Below, in pieces: positions 12,201-24,200 of a stretch of 64,000 nt of DNA (position 1 is the first letter of the stretch; every line of letters starts with the position of its first letter). The notes below the pieces were generated by a model. That model searched no databases, was not told the DNA's origin, and was given only the letters and a program-made list of their open reading frames with translations. Origin of the DNA: Phoronis australis (Eukaryota; Phoronida; Phoronidae); NCBI GenBank assembly GCA_002633005.1, contig NMRA01000119.1, positions 257,636 to 321,635 on the forward strand, in the 5' to 3' direction. Made by a program: the position numbers and the translations under genes.

Positions 12201-15200
12201 TGACAATTATTTTTGTCCGGAATTAGTGGACAGTTGCCTTACTGTCGATTGTTTCTTAGTCAATTTATCGAACACACCAGCAGTACATTTACTATTTACC
12301 AACGTTATAGAAGCCAGTGTTCCATTTGTGGTTCGGCAAATATTCCTCCCGTTTCTGTCCCACTTGACATTTCATTGTCGCGAATTTAATGTCACACTAA
12401 GCCCATTGTGGTGGCTATTTGCAAAACAGAATATCTAATATTTGCACACAGAGCGTTGGCCAGGCCGCCTGCTGCCTGCCTTGCCAATCGTTTGGCTGGT
12501 GCTCTCCTGGCGCTCTCGACAGTATGGGCCATTCACAAAGTGTGTTCAAACAGAGGCCTTGAAAATTTGTTTGTACATACCGGCCCATCAGTTCTCACCT
12601 TGTTTATTCTACAACCCTTGAAAGAACTTTTTGTCACATAATCATTTAGGTTGACATATTTTCCCTGGCATTCAGATGCATATTTGCAGCCGTCTGCTTC
12701 ACAGGTGTTCGGTAGACATTTGAAACTATAGCGAAATGTCTAAATGTTGGATAACAAAGCTGGTTTCCTTGCCTATGATCATAGATAAGCTAATTATGCT
12801 AATAACTTTATAATTTTTTGGGCGGTTTCTAAAGTGGGGTTTAAAAACATGTAAATGTTTTGCGTTTTAGAACTCTGTACTTGTGGTGAAAGCATTTTAT
12901 TATAGTGATGAAAATTCTGCTAAAATTGATTACAATTTTGATATGGGACAAATTTTTCTAATCAACGTATAAACAAGGTGTTGGAGTCATAAAGATGTAT
13001 TCTTTTTTAAAACTTGTTCACTTTTTCACTTCTTGTTTTTTCCATTGTGTCTCACTGTTTTAGAATGAATCCTGAAAGCATCTTCTCTTGTCTGTCCTTG
13101 CGCTTGGTCTGCTATTCACTCATCTGCTATTCACTCATCTGCTATTCGCATATCGTCTGCTGTTCGCATATCGTCTGCTGTTCGCATATCGTCTGCTGTT
13201 CGCATATCGTCTGCTATTCACACATCGTCTGCTATTAACACTTTGTGGGGATTGTTGTTCATCTTGACCTGGATGAATAATTACTATTCGTGTAAGTTTT
13301 GGCGCCGCCATCGTGTTTCCCATCGTCAGGCAGTGGTCCTTTGCTACGATGCAGCGTATCACACTGCCTCCCACGTCTGCCAAACGTCCATTTATCTTCG
13401 CCTTTTTGTTTCTAGCAAAGAACCATGTCTCGTAAATGCGTGTTCTCCATGATAATTTATCAGTGCTGAGTTGCAATACTACATCGAGTGTTTGAATTGA
13501 TATCAAAAAACCACTCTCAACCGTTTATCAGAAGCCTGATAACTGGCTTACACTTGTTGATTGCCGTTAGCAGACGTATCGTTAGCAGACGTATCAAAAC
13601 GATTTCACTCTGCTCCTGCTGCTGCCAATTCAAAAGCTATTGAAAATTGGCACGTTATGATAGGTTGGACAAAATGCCTTCTGTTGATTTTCTCAATTAA
13701 ATTGTGTTCTATGAAGAGGATTAACAAGGTCTTTCATTATATTTAGTTTGAAGTTAGGTGATTTTCAATTTTTCAGCGAGGCAACAGCTTTAAATGAGAA
13801 AATTATATGAAATCCTAACAATTTCTTATTTCTGCACTATGTCTTTCACTTTACAATGGTTGATTGTTTGACGATTATTCAAATCATGGTTATTAAGCTT
13901 ATGTTAGCCCTTGGATTATTTTTAAAAAATAACCAAAGGATTTTTCCAAAAATTAACTGAATCATTTGAGGGACTGCTCCCAATTATTGCCATTTTCATG
14001 AGCGTACAAACCTTAGGCATTTCCTGACCCCCTCCCTCCCCCCNCCCCCCCTCCCTACCCCCAAATGTGTACAAAATGGCGTTGTTTTCCTAGGTCTATG
14101 TTTTTATATTTTGTTGAATTGCAAACATCCTCCAAAATTAAGTGCCAGTGTTGGTTTGTACAGTGACGTATATTTTCAAACAATTCTTTGTGTATTTTTG
14201 TTTTTGCCTGTTTGGATCTTGGCGACATTTCTGCAATTAGTTGTCTCGTCACGTTTTAGAATGTGAAAAGGTAATTGAAACATTGATTTCTGTTATTTTA
14301 CATTCCCGTTTTTATTTTGTCAAAAGCGTACGCTAGCAGCAAACCCCGAACCCCTCCCCTGCAAAAAATGTGCGGATTGTGTGCTTGTGAAAATTGTAGT
14401 TATTGGTTCGTAAGATAATGGTTAAAGGTAAAAGTGATCATGTCTGCTCGGAAGATTAGATGTGGGGTTGTTATTTTTGGTGACCTAATTGGGAGGTTTC
14501 TACCCAAGACGGGTCAAGTTAACTGATGATAAAAACGTGATTAATCAAAAACGTTGTCAAACTGAAATATTTTGTCATTTGGAAGTCTTATGAAAGTTGG
14601 ATGAATATGGTTAAAACAAACATAGTATCAACTTTGATACGTTGCGATTGATCCAGGGGCGTGCCAGATAAATTAAGCGCCGGATTTCAGCAGTATACCT
14701 GTAAATTGTTGTACCTTGTTCGAGATTACACTTATCAAATGCAAATAGCGTTTTTGATAGACTGGAGACTAACCCCTGGTTGAATAAACATGTGAGTTGT
14801 GATTGCTACCATCTGTGGTTAAATAGGGAGGTTTTCAGATGTTCTCATATCTGTTTACGTCAACAGAGTGAAGTGGATTTTTTATCACTGCACCTTTTGG
14901 TCTTTTGTTTTGTAAACAAACCACTTGCTCTGTATGGCAGTGATTGTCACCAGTAAAAATCGAATGTTTAATGTTTTAGTGTAGGAAAGGCAAAAATGCG
15001 ATGTCCTATTGATCTCATATTTCGCGAGATTAGACGGTCCACGTTGACTCGAGTTCAAAGAACTAATTTCTTTTGTTCTCGTTTATTTCGCGACCTTGGC
15101 TTATTTGCCCTAGTCATCTGAACATTTTTGTGCCCAACGGTGGTGTTTTGGTTATGTAGTTGCAAATTTTTTTTTTTAAGTTGTCAAATCTCACTGCCAG

Positions 15201-18200
15201 GCTTAAGGTTGTGTTGGGACCCCAGAGAAAGTGCTCAGATTTGACAGAACATTGTATTTCATGAAACTTTCAGATACAATAATGCACTATGCGCGCTGTT
15301 CTGCAAAAGCTCTTGGGAATTTTTTAAGAATGTTCCACTTTGGCGTGAAAGGCAATCACAACTGGGGAATTCATGATTTTTTTATGAAAACGTCAGAAAC
15401 AAGGAATAATTTTGAAAGATAATAGTTTTTTTGAGATTTCATTTTGAATATTTATAGAAAATAAAATTTGGTCAAGTCAATGACACTCTGGTTTTGCTAT
15501 GAATGTACCTTTCTTTGTGTCTGAATCTTACTAAAAAACATGGACATGAGATCCAATTAGTAGCAGATTGCTGTAAAGACAAAAATCAAGTTCTACAGGC
15601 TTTCTACTTTTTCAGAGTTGAAATCTATAATTTTGTAGATAGTTGGCTTAACGCACAGAAGTGTTAATAATGTCATACATAACCTCAAATCTCCATCGAC
15701 ATCACATGAATTGTAGGTGGCGCTGAATGTTTGTCCAGAAAAAAGACATTTAGTGGCACGGCTTATTTATTCCTTCCTTTTCTTCTCTTGTAAAGCGACA
15801 GCAGTCGACATCCTTACTTTTATGGTATAAGAATAATAATTATGAGACTGAAAGCTACATTTCTCCCTCTGTAACTTTTTAAAAGCAGAAAAATAAAACT
15901 GGTTCTTTTACTTTTCTGAAATTGGTCGTGCAATACTTCTTACTGTGTTCTCAAGTCTCAGGCAATTTTATGGTTGGCCAACCCCGATAAGCTCCGATTC
16001 ATTTTCTTGATTCATAATGACTACGTTGTTGCCATTTGCCGATGAACCACGGACCATACCGGTGATACAATCTGAAAACAGACTGAATACCAGCGAAAAC
16101 CAATAATGAATACCAATTTGAACTGCCGATAAAAATCAAGGTTCTTGATTCTATTTCATAGGGGTTAATTTGGCTAGGACCGATGAAAAAGTTGGTATTT
16201 TACCATGAGTACAAGTGTGCATCCCTGTTCCATAGTTCTGTAAAGTAATTATTGGCTTAATGGAATGAGATAAAGTTAGAAGTGTATTTTACAGTAATGT
16301 TTCTTAAATGTTGCTTTAAAGCAGAGTAATATTCTTAGTCTGTGTTTCTACTGTGTCGCACAACCAGTTTCACTAAGTGTATCAAAATGCAGATGAGTTA
16401 CACCTTTGTCAAAGTCTAGGTAGAGTCACTTCATATCAAAATGCATATCTTGTCACCAAAGGTGAAGTACAAATAAGCTAGTAGTTACATTAAGAGGGGT
16501 CTCACGGTGAAGTGATTGTATCTGTGGTGTTTTTGAGGGCTTCCCTTTGTTTTAATATTTTTGTTATCACCTGAGGTAGAGAAGGGTTGGGCATTTACAA
16601 GGGTGTTATGTTGTTGTGATGGAGGTGGTTCACCACAGTTAAGCTGACTCAAACGTCTGGGTTTTATCATTGTCACAACGCGGTATTTATTTTGCATGCT
16701 TTTGCGCTGGTTTCTGTCTGGTCAGGGGGAATTAGCATTGTTTCTACCCAGATTATTGTTTGAACGTTCATTGTAAGTACAATTTCTCAGCATATGAACA
16801 GGGGTTTACACCTGCTTCTGTAATTCAAAAGTACAATTAGGGAAAGTCAGGCAGCTGGGATTAGACGCCGTAAAATAGCAACGACATGCTGTTGCGAAGA
16901 TTTGTCCCTTGGACATTGTGGCCTGGCATCATAACTCACGGCATTCTAGAGATATATTGGTGTAATGAAGCAGCTCAGAACAGCACGGCACGAATACTTA
17001 TGAATCATAGAGCATCATTCCTTGTATGCCGTGGTTTGGGTTTTTTGCCGTGGTTTGGCTTTTGGTTACAATAATCATTTGCTGTGTTTTGACGTTGAAT
17101 GATGTTCTTGTCGTGGTCAAACCTTCTTGTAACTATGACATTGCATCATGAGACAGTTTGTTCACATGACTGGTTCATTAAAGCAACAACTACACAATGT
17201 CACTGATTGAACTCTCCATTGTATTTCCTCAAAGAATAAATAAAAATGCTCGCAGCAGCAAATTAGGACAAACAATTAGGTTAATGGATGTTGGTCATTG
17301 CCCGATTCAATTCGAAGCCAGCGCCTCGCTGTTTCGAAGAAAAAGAAAGATCCGGACCCATTGTAGCTGGCAACAGGTGGCGCTGGGGTAGAAAAGGAAA
17401 GACAAATCCTGACCCATTTTACCTGGCATTGGGTGACTTTTTCTCTTTGAAAATGTGGACAACTGAAAAAAATACAATGTCACTGCTTCAACAAACAATG
17501 TGGACCAGGACCAATTATGTTTTTTCTTTGATCTTACCTACTATCACGGGTGTTACAGTGGAGCGTCTGACTGGCTTTAGTTGTTGTGTATCAAAATGTT
17601 AATGAACAGTTAACGTCTGGTTTTCTCAGAAAATATATTTTTATTATTTGACTTGAGTTGTTTATCAATATTTGATATGGTGCTAGGTGCTTCTGTCGTT
17701 CGTTGTCTTATTTTCTCGTTGGGATGTTGACACAAAAAGTGCTCCCAATACAGATTTGGAAGTCATTCACTGAAATTTGATGATTCAATCTTTGATTATT
17801 TCAATACAATCGATGGAGGTGATGTGGTTGTTTCTTTCTCATATTCTTCATTGTTCTGTTGGCTTACAGTTATTCTCTATGTTTTGGGCACGGCTTCTCA
17901 TCTTCATAAAACCATGACACGGTCACTGGAAGCATGCGAGACAGTAGAAAATTGAACCGACTGGTGGAGCCAGTCTCGTGTGTATCGAGTCTGGCACCCT
18001 TCACGGTGTTTGCACAGCGCTTGTTTTATAACAGTGCCAATCGGGATAATCTGCTCAAAAAACACACACGACGACACAGATCCGGATTAGCTGGGGATCT
18101 AGCTGTCAGTCGACTGAATGGAGCATCTGAGGACAGCGGAGCCGAGGAGTCAGTTAGCCCCGGGCTGGCATTTTGTCTCTAGTCACCGTCTTGTGGCCAA

Positions 18201-21200
18201 TTTGCAATGATTTGTTCCCCAGTGGGTTTTTCTTTTTGTCTCGGTGTTTTTTGTTTGGGTATGTGGTTGACTCAGAAGATGATATTGGTTTTTGGATGTG
18301 CTGGGGGCAGTGTGACTTCAAGAAACTATTGTTCTCTGAACCTTTGGCTTTGGTTTGAAATGTTTGCTTAGAAGATCCTTCCCTGCTGAGCTTTTGTTAA
18401 GATAATCTGGTTAAGTATAGCATTATCATACATCATTTTAAAAGTTTTCAAAAACTCAAGTTCTATCGAAATTCATCTGGATTTGTCAATGAAGCGAGAT
18501 GAGAAATAGCACTACGATAAATCATTTGAAAATAGGGCGGAAATTTTTACTTCGGAATTTTGGTGATTTTTGACGAGAAGAAATATCTTCGACTTTTTTA
18601 AAACTACTGTGTTTCTACTGACTTGATATCGTGGACTGCTAACTTCAGTTTGTTGTTAAAAAAATGACAACTGTTATTAGTTTATTAGAATAACAATTAC
18701 TGTAATCCTCAGTGTGGCTGAGATGATTGTTTGCTCTTAGTGATTTGCTGATAGTAATTTGAATTGTCTAAAGGTAACTCATCTCAGCCTTCATGAAGGT
18801 GCTTCACCTTTCTGTTTTTAACCCATAAAAGTATTTATTTTTGAATCCTCGATTATCGAAAAATTCTCATGCCTTAAAAAGTCACACAATCGTTCATGAC
18901 CACGTGACCGAAATTTTTTTGCTTTAAACTTGGTATTCAAAAATTTTTTAACTGCTAGTGGATTCGTGTTTGGTCTGTATACTCTTGCAGGGCCCTCGTT
19001 CATCCATGGGGAAGGATGCCTGTGCCTTCTGAGAGGGAAATTTTTTGGAGTGGGGGAAAATTCTACCTCCTGATCACCATCAATATCACCTCTACCCTGT
19101 TGCAAGCCCTCATAGACAAAACTAACATTTTGCACTCTTTCAAATTGCCACCTATGTGAGTTACAAGTGATTCGAACCTTGAGGGGAATTTTTCAATCAC
19201 TTTAAAAGGAATTTTTGGGCCTCATGAGGGGAACATCACAGGATTTTTCAATGTTTTTCAGAAGGGCCCCAAAATCGAGGTATTGACGGCCTTGTCTTGC
19301 TGTCACTGCACTGGAAGCAGTGTTACAAGATTTTTTATTGCTCAAACAATAAGAGATATTAACCATCAAAATTCCTCTTTAATGTCACAAGTGTTTATTT
19401 TACACCCGATATCTCTGTTCCTACGAAATTCAGAAATATGAGGCTCAGTTTTATCTCAGTCGTAGGCTGTAAGATAGGGCGAAGTCTCACCAATTTAAGA
19501 CACAATATGGACAAGTGACATTTTTTCGTCATTTTTCCAAGAAAGATGTAGCACCAAATTAAATGATTTTCCATGTTCAGATTTTGTACCCTAACTACCA
19601 TCAAAGTTTTGAAAATTTGTGGGCATTCATAACGAGGATAGAAGTTCTTAAAAAATTAAAAAAGCGCATTTTTGGCAATTATTTTGTGTGAATTTGGTGC
19701 GAATTTATCGTGTGCATGCAAAAATTTCGTGCTATCGACCCATCCTTTAAAGAAGAATTGATGTTTAAAACTATGAATGAAAAGACCTGAAAATGATCTA
19801 CAAAGATTTGCCTCGTAATTGAAGTTGTCCTTAGCAACTCACATACTTGGGTCATTGTTATACGTAATGTGTGAACATTGAACAGTGTGGTGCGTTCAAC
19901 AAATTCTGTAATGGGTTTAAAGAACTGTTATGAACAGCTGTGAAAAATATACAATATATGAGTGTATGATTTTTGGGGGAAACTTCTGCGAAAGTCAAGA
20001 ATTACATGGCCTTTCTCAGACAAGCGGCAATCACTTAACATATCATGCATTACGTAAATGGGTTGATGATGGCAAGCTATTGATCAGTTATGAGTAATGC
20101 ACTGAAAGATGTAGACCGTCTGACTAGAGTGTTTTTTTTTTGTTTAACGGTCAGCAGTGACTTTTTAATTTAATTAAATTTCTTTCCATCGTGTGCATCG
20201 TCGTCGGTATCGGAAAGTGAGAGCTTGGAGTGTTTGCTCGTTAATCTGGCATTAATGATCGCGGCTGTGAGACCCACTTGACAGCCCGGTGGCCGCGTTG
20301 GTATTATTGATGGCTGACATTACACCAGCGTAGACTCAGGATATGAGGTTTCAAGTGCCCTCGACGTGTGGCACCAAAATAGTTGCCCGAAGAGTTAAAT
20401 TTCACTAACCAAACACTATGAAGTCAGGTTTTTAGAACAGTACGTAATGATTACTTCTTCACTTTTATGTTTTTGTTCGACTGTGTTCTCAAGAAATTGC
20501 CATTGAATTTTTTGCTTTTGAATTTTTTGCTTTTGAATTCTCTTCTGTCATCCTGTGTTTTGAACATTTGTTCAGTGGTTAATAAAAAAATTTCCTTTGC
20601 TTGTTTGTTCATGTTTTAGGCTTAAAAATCGCATTTAAAGATCTGTATTAATCGAGGATTTTGTAATTACTGCATGTCCAAACTGGGCAGAATTTATTCT
20701 TAGATTCAGATTGAAGAATTGCTATATTAAACATAAGCAATCATGATTTTGAAAATTTGCTCGTTTTACAGTTTAAAGCAAGGCAGACGGCAAAAATATT
20801 ATCTAAAATGATTTCATAATAATTTATTTGTAAACACACATCTCTGGTCTGATAGGCAGCCCCCTTGCGTGACGTATGACCCGGCATCAAATTATCTGGG
20901 TCTATATAAACACTGCTATTGTTAATATACCCATGTAGGCAAACACCCAGCCTATTTGTAAATACTATTAATTGGTCCGATTCACCCCGGAAGACGATGC
21001 CCGATGCGGCCCACGGCTACTGTCCGTACGCACGTCTGTTTGCCTCAACCAAAGTGACACTAATTTCCTTCTTCTCGCCTGCCCCGATCTTGTTTGCTGT
21101 GGGTCTTTGTCAGCCACACTTAACCCCCTCTCACAAATACTCCACAAGCTCAGCAGTGACAGCAACACAATGGCCTCAACCCACTCCAGTCGAGGATTGA

Positions 21201-24200
21201 CAAGCCCCTAAACATATTTAGGTTTTCAATGCTGCGCGATAATCCGCCAACTTCTAGACACTGATACAATACGTTGGTGTGAGTCTGTCTCTTGCTCGCT
21301 TGTCAATGGATGAAATTCTTACTTTCCTGTGAATACCTGCAGTATTTAAAAGCATTTTGCAGTGGTAGCTATGACGTAGAACTTGAAACTCATGAAGCAT
21401 TCGTTTGGTGCTATTTATTTTTCCGGGAAAGCGAAGAAATATGATTTCATTCATCTCCCATGTCGTGTTTCAAATTGGTGAGATTGAATCTTAGATGCAA
21501 GATCTTGGCCAGTGTACCCCCTCATTGCTGGCGATCACCTCACTGGATCATAAGCAAAGTGTGTTCAATTCTGTTGGCCCTGTTGCCTTCTGATAGTTTT
21601 ACGTGTGACCCTTCAGATATGGGATCCCTTGACCAACATGGGTTATTTTCGTGTTTTTTCGTGACTGTATGGATTTCAAATGAATGTGTGCAGTAGCTGG
21701 TTTACTAGTCAGTTCTGTGCTTGTAATTTTTGAATTGCAACCCGTGTTTTTATTTGACCTGTGCAAGGATTTGCAATCATGTCATCTTTTTTGATTTTAT
21801 CATTTTATTCTTCTCAGTATCTTGAGTTTCATTCTATGCATAATGTCTTTCCCTTTTTATGTATGACTGTGTGAGAATGCACACACGTATGTCCATAATG
21901 TGTCAAGATATAATACATTTATGCCTTAGATCCTAAGTATTGAAATTCCCATTACAAGAACAATGTCCTCATCGGAATGTGTTTGTTTTTTATTAACGGA
22001 TTACACTCGTCCTTGTACCACAGAAAATAGTATACTTGTTACTGGGCTCTTAAGAGTGTGTCAAAGCCCCGAGCACTGTATAAAACTAAGATTTCTGTCA
22101 AGTGCTCTTATTTTGGAGAGTACAGAGTCCTTCAGACTTGCCAGGTAGTTTACATGGGGGTCTTTGGTTTGTTGTATATCGATTTTAGGGCTGTTTTATA
22201 CAACTGTTCTCCCTGCATGGTAGCTAGAAATTTATTGGTCTTGCGGAAGAAGAAATTTATAGCTGTTGAAGAAAATTCTCTTTTAGGATTGTTGATTTTA
22301 AATGTTTAATTGTGACTGAATTGTAGTAGACAAGTTTCGAAAATTTTAAAATTAAATTAAAATTCACTTAAAGTTGGATTTAACTCTGTTAATTTGGCTA
22401 AAAAATGAAAACTAAATAAAGCTTTTACTCATAAAATAAATGATAAGTCAGTCTTTTAGTATGCGTTACCATGGCAGTATTCAATTTTTGTTTCCAGTAA
22501 GGAGATCAAAACCATCAGTGACTCAAAAAACAGTTTAATGTTTTGTTGTGACTGGCCAACCTTAAAATTGCGAGTTCAAGAATGGCGCATGTCTGCATTA
22601 CCTGTGAATTGAGTTGCCACCTCATTCACCAGCAATTCAAGATCGTATTAGTGTTGTAATGTTTTTAAATCCTGAAGTGCTTTGGTAAAGAATTTCTCAT
22701 TGACAGTTAAACAGTGGGGACATTTTCCTTTGATGAAGACAAAGAAGTTGCAAAGCGTTAAGTGCATATGAAACAGTTCTGTGCATGATTATCTGTGCAC
22801 AAGTCGCATACTTTTTGTGTCAAGAACTGATAAACATTCCATTACGTGGGGTCTGTTGTTCTGTTCAAGTTTTCTAATTTCGAATCCAGAATTTTTTTAG
22901 TTTCGTTTAAGCAAGGTATTTTTCCATAATCTTATTCACTGTTAGTTTCCATCTTCGACAACCAAATATTCACATTTGCTAAAACGTTTACAGACTTTAC
23001 GCTTTCTTTGTTAGGGAGGGAACTTCTAGTTTCTGAAATGAAGGAATTTGTAGCCTCTAAAATGAAGGAATTATTACTTAGCATAGGTCAAAAGTTTGTA
23101 AAGTCCATATAAGTTGAAGAATATAAGATATTTTTATACCACCGAAATGTGATAGTGCATTTTTTGTCATTTAATCTTCTTTTTTTAAGTTCACACTAAG
23201 AGTTGTTGTGAAGTTTATAATCCAATGCATCCCATCATATTTCTTTACGTCTTTGAAAATTCAAGAGGGATTCTTAGGCATAAATACACAGTCAGGTGAT
23301 TTTTGAGACATCTCAGTTTGATATGAGGCAAGATCTATTTTATGACCCCCTATTGGGACAAGCGAAATTTTAGTTTGTCATTTTTTTGTGTGAAATATTA
23401 GCAGCACTAAATTAACACTGCCACGTTCAAATTGTGAACTTTAGTTGCTACCCTCGGACAGTGTTTTGAGAAATTGTCAGCTTTCACAACCCCGTTAGAA
23501 ACCCTTTGTAAATGAAAGGTCAGTTTGGGTTATTTTTTGTCTGGAGTTGGTGAGGTTGTACTGTAGATAGTAAAAGTTTCACACACTAAGAAGTATCATA
23601 TGTTATGCATGGGTATAAGTTGGCAGGGACCCTTCTTGCAAACAAGTGGTAGTGAACTCACGGTTTGTTTAATCGCCAGTTTTTCATTTTGTCCCATTGT
23701 CTGTATGTCGTCTGGTCAGATGTCTCAACAGTTGTCCCTAAGACATTAATTATGACTACAAAATGAACAATCGGTTTGATAAAACTAAGATATATTCCGC
23801 AACATATTTAAACGTTATTTGAGTCATCATAGACCATATAATTATGGTGTTTTTTGAGAGGAAAAGTTGTAATTCTGGTTTCAATTTTTGGCCAGATATA
23901 CAGGGCGAAATGCTTATGTAAATGAATTGTGTTGAATCAGTTAGGGGGGTGGCTGTTTAAAAACTTAATTGCAGGGTAGCTAGTTTTTATAAAGAAAACA
24001 ACAGTTTTGTGTGAAAAATCTGAAAGATGGTCATATTTAAAGATAATTTCCCTGAAAAAAAAGAATTGTATGAAGTCAACTTGTGTTAATAAATGATTTA
24101 GACAGATTATGAAGTCAATATTTGCGAATCAGTGGTTGTTTGTGTCGACCACTGCTCCAGTAACATCTGTCTAATTCCTTTTACAAACTTTTTGTGATGT

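Noticed and set aside
13135-13506. Minus ORF of 123 codons ending in NSRRYA repeats
   Set aside because: Half of it is the 15/18-bp minisatellite; the rest has no recognised motif.
14030-14052. Poly-C tract as a functional element
   Set aside because: Contains an N and looks like a sequencing-difficult homopolymer in a pyrimidine-rich stretch.
17934-18182. GC-richer plus ORF of 82 codons in XRN2 intron 5, considered as an exon
   Set aside because: No splice sites giving the phase 1-1 fit needed between neighbouring XRN2 exons, and no XRN2-like sequence.
18818-19135. Minus ORF of 105 codons in XRN2 intron 5
   Set aside because: No known motif, no supporting splice or promoter signals.
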